The position numbers and the translations under genes are program-made. Below are positions 24,342-31,729 of a stretch of 64,000 nt of DNA, piece by piece. The notes under the pieces are model-generated. The model did no database searches. It was not told the origin of the DNA and saw nothing but the letters and a program-made list of their open reading frames with translations. How positions within the stretch are numbered: position 1 is the first letter of the stretch; each line of letters opens with the position of its first letter. Source of the stretch: Lujinxingia litoralis (GTDB lineage: Bacteria > Myxococcota_A > Bradymonadia > Bradymonadales > Bradymonadaceae); contig NZ_QHKO01000001.1 of assembly GCF_003260125.1 (NCBI RefSeq), positions 1 to 64,000 of the forward strand, read 5' to 3'.

Positions 24342-25109
24342 ATGAACTTGCCGGCCATCGATCGCGCCGCTCACAGGCTCATAGGCTCGCCCACCGTACT
24401 GGTGTGTGTGGGCAGCGGCCTCTCAGCTGAATCCGGCGTGCCCACGTTTCGTGGCCCCGGGGGGATTTACAGCGACGCGGAGATCGCGCACCTGACCCAC
24501 GTCGATACCTTTGAGAGCGAGCGCGAGCGCGGGCACATGCTCCACTGGTATCAAGAGCGGCGCGAGCAGCTCCACACCATCGAGCCCAATCCGGGCCATC
24601 ACGCGCTGATCGGACTTGCTCAGACCGGCGACTACACCATCGCTACTCAGAACGTCGATCACCTGCTGGAAGCCGCCAGTGATCAGGCCGGATTCCGCCC
24701 GGCCATCTATCACCTGCATGGCTCCCTGCTCTCGGTGCGTTGCCACGAGTGCGACTATCAAGTCGAAGATCTGCACCTCGACCTTCGTGAGCAGCCCCGC
24801 TGCCCGAGATGCCAGGGCCCCCTTCGCCCCGGGGTCGTCTGGTTCGGAGAGGCGCTCCCGGAAGACACGCTGGGCAAAAGCATGAAGCTCGCGCAAGAGG
24901 CCGACATCTGCCTCATTCTTGGTACCAGCGGCCTGGTCTACCCGGCGGCCGCCCTACCCGAGACCGCCAAACGCTTCGGTGCGACCCTGATTGAGGTTAA
25001 CCCACACCTGAGCGCCCTCTCCGACATCAGCGACATCGTCATCCGCGGCAAAACCGGCGAGGTCCTTCCGGTGCTGCTGCGCCGGGTTGAGGAGCTTAAC
25101 CGGGGTTGA
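24342..25109 (+). CDS. cobB: NAD-dependent protein deacylase (sirtuin)
   Basis: A 255-residue SIR2-family enzyme that removes acyl groups from lysine using NAD+. The start MNLPAIDRAA at 24342 has GAGGAG 7-8 nt upstream; a longer TTG-initiated frame is unlikely. Motifs in order: VGSGLSAESGVPTFRGPGG (NAD-binding, with GxGxSxxSGxPxFR pattern), TQNVDHLLEAA, HLHGS with the catalytic His, a zinc site CHEC...CPRC, and GTSGLVYPAA. Its Ala-Gly-Ala segment is replaced by GSG, as seen in some bacterial sirtuins. The last 14 nt overlap the convergent gene. Confidence 0.93.
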   Translation: MNLPAIDRAAHRLIGSPTVLVCVGSGLSAESGVPTFRGPGGIYSDAEIAHLTHVDTFESERERGHMLHWYQERREQLHTIEPNPGHHALIGLAQTGDYTIATQNVDHLLEAASDQAGFRPAIYHLHGSLLSVRCHECDYQVEDLHLDLREQPRCPRCQGPLRPGVVWFGEALPEDTLGKSMKLAQEADICLILGTSGLVYPAAALPETAKRFGATLIEVNPHLSALSDISDIVIRGKTGEVLPVLLRRVEELNRG

Positions 25110-26865
25110 GCGCCACCCACTGAGGCCCTCCCAGGGTCGCAAACCCAAACGCCAGCTCCCCGGCAACCAGCTCCCAAAAAAGCTGTCCCCCCAGCCCCGA
25201 CCACCACACCCAGTCGGTAGTGCGCTCCACCTCGACGGTCAGCACGCCCAACGCTCGCCCCGCATACACGACGGGAAAGGCCAGCGTCGCGTACGCGCTC
25301 TTGCGTGCTGGCTTGTAGTACTCGCTGAGTCGCCGCCACCCCTGCTCCTGCCTCAAGCCGGCCCAGGCCGGACTGCGCGCATCGGCAATGCGTCCACTTT
25401 CCTCATGAATCCGAAGCTCATTCTTAAAGCGCAGCCCCTCGCCGCTTCCATGTCCCCCGGACAGGGTGACCGGCCGCGCCAGACGTACGGCCAGCGCAGA
25501 GATTCCGGAGTCTGCTCGGGCCTGAGGCGCCACATCGATCGGGATCTCCAACTGATCAAAACGCGTCCACCCGCAGGGGTGTGCATAGCGCAGCCACCGC
25601 TCTCCTCCCCGATCCACCACATACCCAATGGCCAGGGAGGGCACTTCCACGCGCTCGGCCACAAGCGCCGTAACGCCGGCGATGTAGGCATTGATCACCG
25701 CTTCGCCAGTCTCATTGCCTCGCAGCTGGAACTCGGCAATCCGGCGTATCTCTTGGACAATCTGGAGTTTGCTCGCGCCGAGCACATACATCGAGGAGTG
25801 GCGCAACACCCGGGCCAGTTGACTGGCGATCTCGCTGATCAGCTCCACGGCATGCGGAGTGGGCTCCTGCGCCTGCAAAAAGTGGAAGGCCACATATCCC
25901 AATAGCTCGTCCTCCCCGCGGGTGTTGCTGAGCATCGGCACCATCCAGCACGCTCGCGACACCGGACGCTCCTCAATGGCATGCCACTCGGCCAGCTCTC
26001 GGTCCGGCGCATCACTGGCCCGCCACCCGGAGCGCGTCTGGCCCGACTCCTCGTCGGTATCATCCCCCGGACGCACAAACGCATGATACGGGGCCGCGGG
26101 ATCCTCCCCATAGCGCCGCATCGTCTCGCTGACGAGCGTAGGCTCACCGCCCGCCTCAATGGCCATCCCTACCAGCCGACGCGCGCCATCCCCACCACTC
26201 CCCTCGGCCTCAAAAAAGATACGCTCCGCCAACACATCAAAGCGCTCCGGCCCCTCGCCCTCTTTTGTCACCACAACCGGCGAGCTGCTCAACAGGATGG
26301 AGGCCGAATGGTCACAGCCCAGCCACTCCGCGAAGCTGCTCATCAGCTCGTAGAGCTGGGCTTTGACCGCAAGATCGCTGCGCTCATCAAAGAAGAGCCG
26401 CACCGCATTACGCCGATAGACCCGCAGGGCCTCGGCCGTCATATGTTTGAGATCTCGAAGCGCGTCCGCAGGCAGCGTCATGTCGGCGCGAACGAGCGCA
26501 AACCCCAGAATCCTACCCTCGGCGCTCGGTCCGCGATCGGGCACCTCCACCATCTGATACTGCACCGACGCGCCCCCACCGGGGGCCTCCCACACCAGGC
26601 GAGGACTGCCATAGCGCCAGTTCTGTAAGAGCTCGTGAAAATCCCATCTCAGCCCCTCGTCAAAGGTGCAGGCATCCACACTCACCGAGTAGGCGCCCAG
26701 GCGCATCAACGAATGCTCAAACCCCGGGCAGACCAGGACACGCTCCACGCCAAAGAACTGCATCCAGGGGCGCAGAAAGCTCTGCAAGTGGAAGGCGATG
26801 ACCTCCTTGCCCTCCCGTGAGAGTTCGAAGCGTCTGGACGCGGAGCCTGCGTCGTTTTCGGCCAT
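25096..26865 (-). CDS. GAF-like domain protein
   Basis: A 589-residue cytosolic protein. The start MAENDAGSASRR at 26865 has AAGGA 7 nt upstream. No signal peptide, no membrane helix and no kinase or receiver motif. The C-terminal part (about 300-570) reads like one or two GAF folds ('AYIAGVTALVAERVEVPSLAIGYVV', 'SAYATLAFPVVYAGRALGVLTVEVERT', the latter a typical GAF C-terminal strand pattern), and the middle has a similar 'GYVAFHFLQAQEPTPHAVELISEIASQLARVL'. A sensor role without an attached output domain is inferred; ligand unknown. Confidence 0.6.
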   Translation of the reverse strand: MAENDAGSASRRFELSREGKEVIAFHLQSFLRPWMQFFGVERVLVCPGFEHSLMRLGAYSVSVDACTFDEGLRWDFHELLQNWRYGSPRLVWEAPGGGASVQYQMVEVPDRGPSAEGRILGFALVRADMTLPADALRDLKHMTAEALRVYRRNAVRLFFDERSDLAVKAQLYELMSSFAEWLGCDHSASILLSSSPVVVTKEGEGPERFDVLAERIFFEAEGSGGDGARRLVGMAIEAGGEPTLVSETMRRYGEDPAAPYHAFVRPGDDTDEESGQTRSGWRASDAPDRELAEWHAIEERPVSRACWMVPMLSNTRGEDELLGYVAFHFLQAQEPTPHAVELISEIASQLARVLRHSSMYVLGASKLQIVQEIRRIAEFQLRGNETGEAVINAYIAGVTALVAERVEVPSLAIGYVVDRGGERWLRYAHPCGWTRFDQLEIPIDVAPQARADSGISALAVRLARPVTLSGGHGSGEGLRFKNELRIHEESGRIADARSPAWAGLRQEQGWRRLSEYYKPARKSAYATLAFPVVYAGRALGVLTVEVERTTDWVWWSGLGGQLFWELVAGELAFGFATLGGPQWVALNPG

Positions 26866-26970
26866 GGTCGGGTCCTTATTCGGTGTGGAATTGGCGCTGT
26901 AACGGCACATATTATAAGGATACGAGCGAAGTGCTCACACCTCGATGTTGAAAATTTGCAGGAAGTCGCC

Positions 26971-28908
26971 GTGATCCGATCTTGGCCCCACTTTGCAGGC
27001 ATGCGCACCGCGCTTGCTGCGCGCGTGCTCCTGGCCGCGCTGGCCGCAGCCCTGACCTGGGGGAGCAGCCTCGGTGTCAGTGATGCGCAGACGCTGAGCG
27101 AAGACCTCTGGGTCTTGCCCACCGGTGGTACCCGCGTGCTGTGGAGCTACCAGATAAGGGTGAGCCCCGAAGGCGCCCAGATCACCCGGCGCGCCGACGT
27201 CCCGCTGCAGCTGGAGAGCGGGCAACTCGCCAGCTATAACGCGCTGCTCAAACTTCCTGATGGCCACCTCCTCCTGGGAGATGGTTCGGGACGAGGCGCG
27301 CTACGATTTGACGCCGAGGGCCACGAGGTCGAAGCGCTGGCCAGCCCGGGCGACTGGACCTCCTCCCCGGGACTCGCCGTAGCATCCTACCTGGCCCCCA
27401 ACCGCCCGGCTGAACTCTTGATGGGCGACAACACCGTGGGGCGAATCCATCTCTACGACACCGTCGAAGGACGTTACACGTGGTCCCTCCCTCTGGGGAT
27501 TGCCCAGGCTTCGGCCCGAGTCGAAGCCACCGCGGTGCTCCCCGACAACCGTTTCGCCGTGGCTCTGCGATGGCCGGCGGTCGAACTTTCGGGCGTCTTG
27601 ATCTTTGAGCGCGACGATCGCCGTCAGCCCACCCACGTGTTGCTCTCGGCTCCGCATCCGGACTATCCGGAGGCCGCGGTGCTCCCCCAGCTCGATCCGA
27701 TCCGCGCGTTCATGGCGCTGCCCGACAACGAGCTGATCATCGCCAGCGCACAAGCACTGCTCCGGGTAAACCTCAACGGCGAGCTGAGCTGGCAATCCGC
27801 GCTCTCCGATGCCCCGGTGGGTGGCGAGTACCTCGCTCTCAGCTGGCTCTCCGAACGTTACGTCGTCGCTTCCTCTTATCAACCCGGCCTCTGGACATCG
27901 CCGCACCCCAACCACCGGCTACTCATCTACGATACCCTCGGCGCCCGCGAACCCCTGGGGAGCAGTACCCCACTCGACGGCGCGGCCCGGGCCCTGGACC
28001 TGGCCCGAGGGCACGGGGGCACCCGCACGCTGGACTACAGGTCGCCCACCGCGGGGGGGGCCACCAGCGATCTGAGCACCCTCACCCTTGTCGACGAGCT
28101 CATAATCACCCCCGAACAGGCGATGCCCGGTGCACCGCTGGTAGCGAGCCTGACGGTCCGAAATGACGCCGACGTGCCAACCTGGGTACGTAGCTTTGAG
28201 CTGCGCAACCGCCCCGGCAGCTGCCCGACTTCCGACACGCTGAGCGCCGCGCAATGGCAGCAGGAGGTGCGAACCCTCCGTTTGATGGAGTTCACCCTGC
28301 AACCCGGACAAGAACTGCTGGTGGAAGGCGCCTCCAACACCACCGCGCTCTTTATCGGCTTCTGGTGCGCTCAAATGATCGCCGTCGATCGCCTGGGAGA
28401 ACCCAGACTGATGGGCTCTCCGGCCGAGTTTGAGATAAGCGCTGGCGCTGACCATACCACGATGGAAGTCGAGTCCCTGGGGAGCTTCGATCCCTGGGAG
28501 CCGCAGGAGCCCGGACCGCCCACCGACGGCTCGGGCTCCCAGGCGACATCTGGCTGCCAACTTGCGCCCTCGGGGCCGGGAGCATGGCCGGCGCTCATCG
28601 GAGCTGCGTTATTCTGGCGGCGACGGCGCCGACGCAAAGGCCCTAGCGTCGGCGGTGAAAACGACGTTCGGCGTCACGCGCCACCTGGAGTTCCCAGCGC
28701 TGAGCCTCCTCGGCGTGCTCCTCTCGCAACTCCGAGGACCAACGCTCCTCCCCCGGACTCTCGGCGGGCTCACGACGCTGGTACTCCGCCAGCACCTTCA
28801 CCCCGACGCCTCGCCCCACCGGCACCACTCGCCCCACCAGCCGGCGCCGACGCTGCTCGGAAAGCGTCTCATAGCGGCTCACGACCAACAGCTGCTCCGC
28901 GGAGCTGA
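26971..28908 (+). CDS. Secreted propeller-like protein with MYXO-CTERM-like sorting signal; C-terminal tail suspect
   Basis: 645 residues as it stands. I chose the GTG at 26971 because AGGA lies 7 nt upstream. A signal peptide is clear. Residues about 45-360 have repeated 'LPDGHLLLGDGSGRG', 'LPDNRFAVAL', 'LPDNELIIASAQ' blades of a propeller; a beta domain with two Cys follows. Near residues 535-560 it has Cys-(7)-hydrophobic helix-RRRRRR, the layout of a MYXO-CTERM signal. That should be the end, but the frame continues for about 90 Pro/Ala/Arg-rich residues lying antisense to the next lipoprotein gene. A TAG in another frame lies at 28644-28646, right after the Arg run, and overlaps the TAG of the opposite gene. 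A one-base error or deletion near 28640 would explain the tail. Confidence 0.7.
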   Translation: MIRSWPHFAGMRTALAARVLLAALAAALTWGSSLGVSDAQTLSEDLWVLPTGGTRVLWSYQIRVSPEGAQITRRADVPLQLESGQLASYNALLKLPDGHLLLGDGSGRGALRFDAEGHEVEALASPGDWTSSPGLAVASYLAPNRPAELLMGDNTVGRIHLYDTVEGRYTWSLPLGIAQASARVEATAVLPDNRFAVALRWPAVELSGVLIFERDDRRQPTHVLLSAPHPDYPEAAVLPQLDPIRAFMALPDNELIIASAQALLRVNLNGELSWQSALSDAPVGGEYLALSWLSERYVVASSYQPGLWTSPHPNHRLLIYDTLGAREPLGSSTPLDGAARALDLARGHGGTRTLDYRSPTAGGATSDLSTLTLVDELIITPEQAMPGAPLVASLTVRNDADVPTWVRSFELRNRPGSCPTSDTLSAAQWQQEVRTLRLMEFTLQPGQELLVEGASNTTALFIGFWCAQMIAVDRLGEPRLMGSPAEFEISAGADHTTMEVESLGSFDPWEPQEPGPPTDGSGSQATSGCQLAPSGPGAWPALIGAALFWRRRRRRKGPSVGGENDVRRHAPPGVPSAEPPRRAPLATPRTNAPPPDSRRAHDAGTPPAPSPRRLAPPAPLAPPAGADAARKASHSGSRPTAAPRS

Positions 28909-29188
28909 CATCGACTCCGGGGCTGTGCTCCTCGATGCTCTCAAAAAGCACCTCGAAGAGTACCTCGGCCGCCGATGTCCCCTTAGTGGCCCGGGCGTCA
29001 CTCCCGTCAGACTGCGAGGCTCCGGCCCCTGCACACCCCGCTACCGATAATCCCAGCACCAACACCGCGGCCCAACTTGCCCACCCCTGGCCTACGCGAT
29101 ACCGTCGGCCCCTACGAGGTTCTTGCCGCCGCGGGTCTGCCGCGTTGGCGTGCACGATCTGACCATTTTGTTTTCTGTGGAGTCTCAT
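28643..29188 (-). CDS. Small lipoprotein
   Basis: A 181-residue protein from the ATG at 29188 (GAGG 6 nt upstream). A GTG at 29155 is an alternative that would put the start nearer the signal sequence, WAAVLVLGLSVAGC (lipobox). The mature part is Glu/Arg-rich and helical (AAEVLFEVLFESIEE, SAEQLLVVSRYETLSEQRRRRLVG, VKVLAEYQRRE). It has the appearance of a real coding sequence; the opposite-strand tail of the neighbour does not. Function unknown. Confidence 0.65.
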   Translation of the reverse strand: MRLHRKQNGQIVHANAADPRRQEPRRGRRYRVGQGWASWAAVLVLGLSVAGCAGAGASQSDGSDARATKGTSAAEVLFEVLFESIEEHSPGVDVSSAEQLLVVSRYETLSEQRRRRLVGRVVPVGRGVGVKVLAEYQRREPAESPGEERWSSELREEHAEEAQRWELQVARDAERRFHRRR

Positions 29189-29191
29189 CCA

Positions 29192-29998
29192 ATGCCTCTT
29201 CCTTCTCTGCACGTCATCGCCCTTCTAGGCGCGCTCTCACTGAGCGCGTTGGCTTGCTCCTCTTCCAGCGCTGCTCGCACCGATAAAGCTCCGGTCGAAA
29301 ACGAGGTCCGGGCGCCCACGATCACGATCCAGGAGCTGATCGTCCGTGGGAACCAGGCCCTTGACCAACGGCAGTGGGAGCAGGCCATCGCCGCCTACGA
29401 CGAAGCCCTGGCCCTGGATCAGCAGCGCTGGGAGGTTCATATGAATCGCGCCATCGCGCTGACCTTTCTGCTGCGCTACGACGATGCCATCGCCTCCATC
29501 AGTAACGCCCTGATTGCCGGAGGCCAGGACAAACCTGAGGTCTACTTCAACCTGGGCAACATCTACCAGGAGCGAGGCGTCTATGATGCCTCGATCACCG
29601 CCTACCGCGCTTCGTTGGCCGCCGCTGGCGGCGAGCTCAATGTGGATACCCTGCTCAACATCGGCGCCGCCTACATCTACCTGCATGCCTATCCTAAGGC
29701 ACGACAGGCGCTGGAGAAAGCCGCCGAAATCGCCCCCGACGATCCGCGTCCCCTGCACAGCCTGGGGCTACTGACCTATTCGGAGGAAAACCCCGAGGAG
29801 GCGCTGCGCATCTACCAACAGGTCGAAGCCCTGGACCCGAACTACGCGCCGGCCTACTTCAACCAGGGCTACATCCAGCAGCGCCTGGGGCAACATGCGG
29901 AAGCTGCCGCCGCGTTTGAGCGCTACCTGGAGCTGGCCCCCGAGGGCCCCTATGCCGTCCGCGCGCGCAACAACTTCAACCGACTGCGCTCTCGCTGA
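29192..29998 (+). CDS. TPR lipoprotein
   Basis: A 268-residue lipoprotein; the ATG at 29192 has GGAG 9 nt upstream. The signal peptide ends LSALAC (lipobox). From about residue 45 there are six tetratricopeptide repeats with the canonical W/L/G/Y/A/F/A/P pattern (for example PEVYFNLGNIYQERGVYDASI and PAYFNQGYIQQRLGQHAEA). It should be a periplasmic or outer-membrane scaffold of the PilF/BamD type, but no nearby partner identifies the complex. Its start is 4 nt from the start of the divergent lipoprotein, so the two would share promoter DNA within coding sequence. A strong terminator follows. Confidence 0.85.
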   Translation: MPLPSLHVIALLGALSLSALACSSSSAARTDKAPVENEVRAPTITIQELIVRGNQALDQRQWEQAIAAYDEALALDQQRWEVHMNRAIALTFLLRYDDAIASISNALIAGGQDKPEVYFNLGNIYQERGVYDASITAYRASLAAAGGELNVDTLLNIGAAYIYLHAYPKARQALEKAAEIAPDDPRPLHSLGLLTYSEENPEEALRIYQQVEALDPNYAPAYFNQGYIQQRLGQHAEAAAAFERYLELAPEGPYAVRARNNFNRLRSR

Positions 29999-30027
29999 AG
30001 CCTCGCCACAGACATCTCGCGCTTTCG

Positions 30028-30059
30028 AAAAGCCCCGCCTGACCCGGCGGGGCTTTTTT
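30028..30059 (+). terminator. Terminator of the TPR lipoprotein gene
   Basis: Stem AAAAGCCCCGCC / GGCGGGGCTTTT with U6, 30 nt after the stop. Confidence 0.93.
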
Positions 30060-30104
30060 CGATCTAAGCTCGCGCCCTCTCGGCCCTGGTGCCCGATGTT
30101 ATCT

Positions 30105-30250
30105 TGTGGATGCGCCCCAAAAGTTTATCCACACTAAACTTTTCCACCCAATCCACCTTCACTGCAATTATAAACCCTATACACCCCCACTGAAATCATC
30201 TTTAAATTGCATCATACCTGTAATTTTAACCCCAATAAATAAAATGCAAA
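30105..30250. other. AT-rich island with DnaA-box-like sites
   Basis: In a GC-rich genome this region is strikingly AT-rich. It has a perfect DnaA box TTATCCACA at 30125-30133, with related sites TTTTCCACC (30140-30148), AATCCACC (about 30150) and CTATACACC (about 30178) in the same direction, and a 7 of 9 match (GCATCCACA, minus) at 30105-30113. About 80 nt of A/T sequence follows (30165-30250). It may be a DnaA-controlled region, an UP element for the cold-shock promoter, or an origin-like site. Confidence 0.4.
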
Positions 30251-30254
30251 ACAC

Positions 30255-30284
30255 TTGACGCAAGATATCCCGTTATCATTATAC
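30255..30284 (+). promoter_or_regulatory. Promoter of the cold-shock gene
   Basis: TTGACG (30255-30260), 18-nt spacer, TTATAC (30279-30284), with A/T-rich DNA upstream. It leaves a 5' leader of about 140 nt, the arrangement seen in cspA-type genes where the leader acts as a thermosensor. Confidence 0.65.
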
Positions 30285-30431
30285 TCCTCGTATCGTGATG
30301 CTGTGGGCGTGAACATCTAAGGACGGGTGGACATTACCCATCGCGGGCGGTTCGGGCCGCTCAAGTCGCACCACCAGGACGGGGGGCGAAGCGTCATAAC
30401 GTACATCTTTGTTGTTTGAGGGAGGATTAGT

Positions 30432-30653
30432 ATGGCAACGGGTTCTGTAAAATGGTTCAACAACGCCAAAGGTTTCGGATTCATCACTCAGGGAGGAGAA
30501 GACGACATCTTCGTCCACTACAGTCAGATTGAGGGCGAAGGGTTTAAGACCTTGAAGCAGGGCGAGGTCGTGGAGTTTGAACTGCGGCGTGGACCCAAGG
30601 GCTTGCATGCGGCCAAAGTGCTGCGTAGCCACGAGCACGACTACTCGATGTAA
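30432..30653 (+). CDS. Cold-shock protein (CspA family)
   Basis: A 73-residue single cold-shock domain that binds single-stranded nucleic acid and acts as an RNA chaperone. RNP1 is KGFGFIT and RNP2 is DIFVHYS. A GGAGG site lies 7 nt before the ATG. Length is about normal, with a short HEHDYSM tail. The long leader and AT-rich promoter suggest cold or growth-phase control. Confidence 0.96.
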   Translation: MATGSVKWFNNAKGFGFITQGGEDDIFVHYSQIEGEGFKTLKQGEVVEFELRRGPKGLHAAKVLRSHEHDYSM

Positions 30654-30690
30654 GCCTGCCTATCGGGGCTAAACTTCGCTTAGCCTCATC

Positions 30691-30746
30691 GCATACAAAA
30701 CGACGCGTCTGACTCTGGCGGGAGTCCGACGCGTCGTTTTGTATGC
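30691..30746. terminator. Long hairpin terminator after the cold-shock gene
   Basis: A near-perfect inverted repeat: 19-bp outer arms starting GCATACAAAACGACGCGTC at 30691 and ending at 30746, plus inner GACTC/GAGTC. A and T stretches on both arms make it a bidirectional terminator. Confidence 0.85.
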
Positions 30747-30780
30747 CCCCTTCTCAACGCCATGCCCTTGCCCTTCTCAC

Positions 30781-30812
30781 AACAAAGCCCTCCCGACATC
30801 TCAGGAGGGCTT
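30781..30812 (-). terminator. Terminator of the FHA gene
   Basis: Minus-strand stem GCCCTCC / GGAGGGC followed by UUUGUU, 36 nt after the FHA stop. Confidence 0.5.
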
Positions 30813-30848
30813 CCGGCATCCGCGATCATGAGGGCAAGGCCTGAGGTG

Positions 30849-31631
30849 TCAGACGTTGATCTCCACACGCATCAGCTCACTCCCCAGGAACACATAATCA
30901 CCGTGACTCAGCGCGACCTCCTGGGCGATTCGAACATAACTACCATTTTTCGAATCCAGGTCTTCGAGCCAGACCTTCCCATCACGCCAACTCACACGGG
31001 CATGATGCTTCGACACATGGCGATCATCGGGGAAGATCACATCGGCGCCCTCTCTCCCCAGAGTCACCGTATTTTCCCCATTGCAGTAGGCGGCTCCAGG
31101 CCGCCCACCCTTGAGCACATGCACCAGACGGAACTTAAAGGGGCGCGGAGGGCTGACATACATCAGGGTGTCTTCGCGCATCGGGTACTCGCTCTTCAGA
31201 TCGAGCAGCTCCAGGCGAAAACGTTGCTGCCCGATCAGGAACTCGTCACCATCCTTCAGCTCATGCGCCTCGCGAATGCGCAAAAACGTTCCGTTGAGGC
31301 TTTTCTCATCGCGGAGATAAAGCTGATTGGCCCGGTAGAAGAAGCTGGCGTGCTTCTCCGACAGGTAAGGATCGTCGGGAAAGAGAATCACGCCCTTTCC
31401 TCGACCAGCTACATGGGAGGTGGAGTTCAGATGGTAGCTCAGCCCCTCAAGCCCCTGACCGCTGATCAGGATAATCTTAGCTCGCCCCGGGGCCTGCATC
31501 GCCCCGAAAAAGAGCGTTTCATTGGCCTCCTGCCGGCCATCTTCGTTGTAGCTTGCGCCACAGCGTCCACAGTAAAAATGTTCTTCCGGGACAACGGCTT
31601 TGCAATTGGCGCATAAGCGAGCGCTGGACAT
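30849..31631 (-). CDS. Zinc-ribbon protein with two FHA domains
   Basis: A 260-residue protein. The start MSSARLCANC at 31631 has GGAGG 8 nt upstream. Residues 7-26 form a zinc ribbon (CANC...CGRC). Two FHA domains follow: about 48-140 (VAGRGKGVILFPDDPYLSEKHA, then LNGTFLR) and about 165-260 (LGREGADVIFPDDRHVSKHHAR, then KNGSYVR). Both keep the conserved Arg, Ser, His and Asn-Gly that read phosphothreonine. It probably docks onto a Ser/Thr-kinase substrate. It follows the TPR-HEAT gene by 98 nt on the same strand and could be in its operon; the window also has a Ser/Thr kinase at 55.2 kb. Confidence 0.88.
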   Translation of the reverse strand: MSSARLCANCKAVVPEEHFYCGRCGASYNEDGRQEANETLFFGAMQAPGRAKIILISGQGLEGLSYHLNSTSHVAGRGKGVILFPDDPYLSEKHASFFYRANQLYLRDEKSLNGTFLRIREAHELKDGDEFLIGQQRFRLELLDLKSEYPMREDTLMYVSPPRPFKFRLVHVLKGGRPGAAYCNGENTVTLGREGADVIFPDDRHVSKHHARVSWRDGKVWLEDLDSKNGSYVRIAQEVALSHGDYVFLGSELMRVEINV

Positions 31632-31729
31632 GCTCGAAACCTCCTCTAGCGCCGCAGGCAAGAGTTGCTCACGGCGTATCCACATCATCGAGACAGCGTC
31701 GGGAAGCCTAAGAGCTGCGTGGCATTCGA

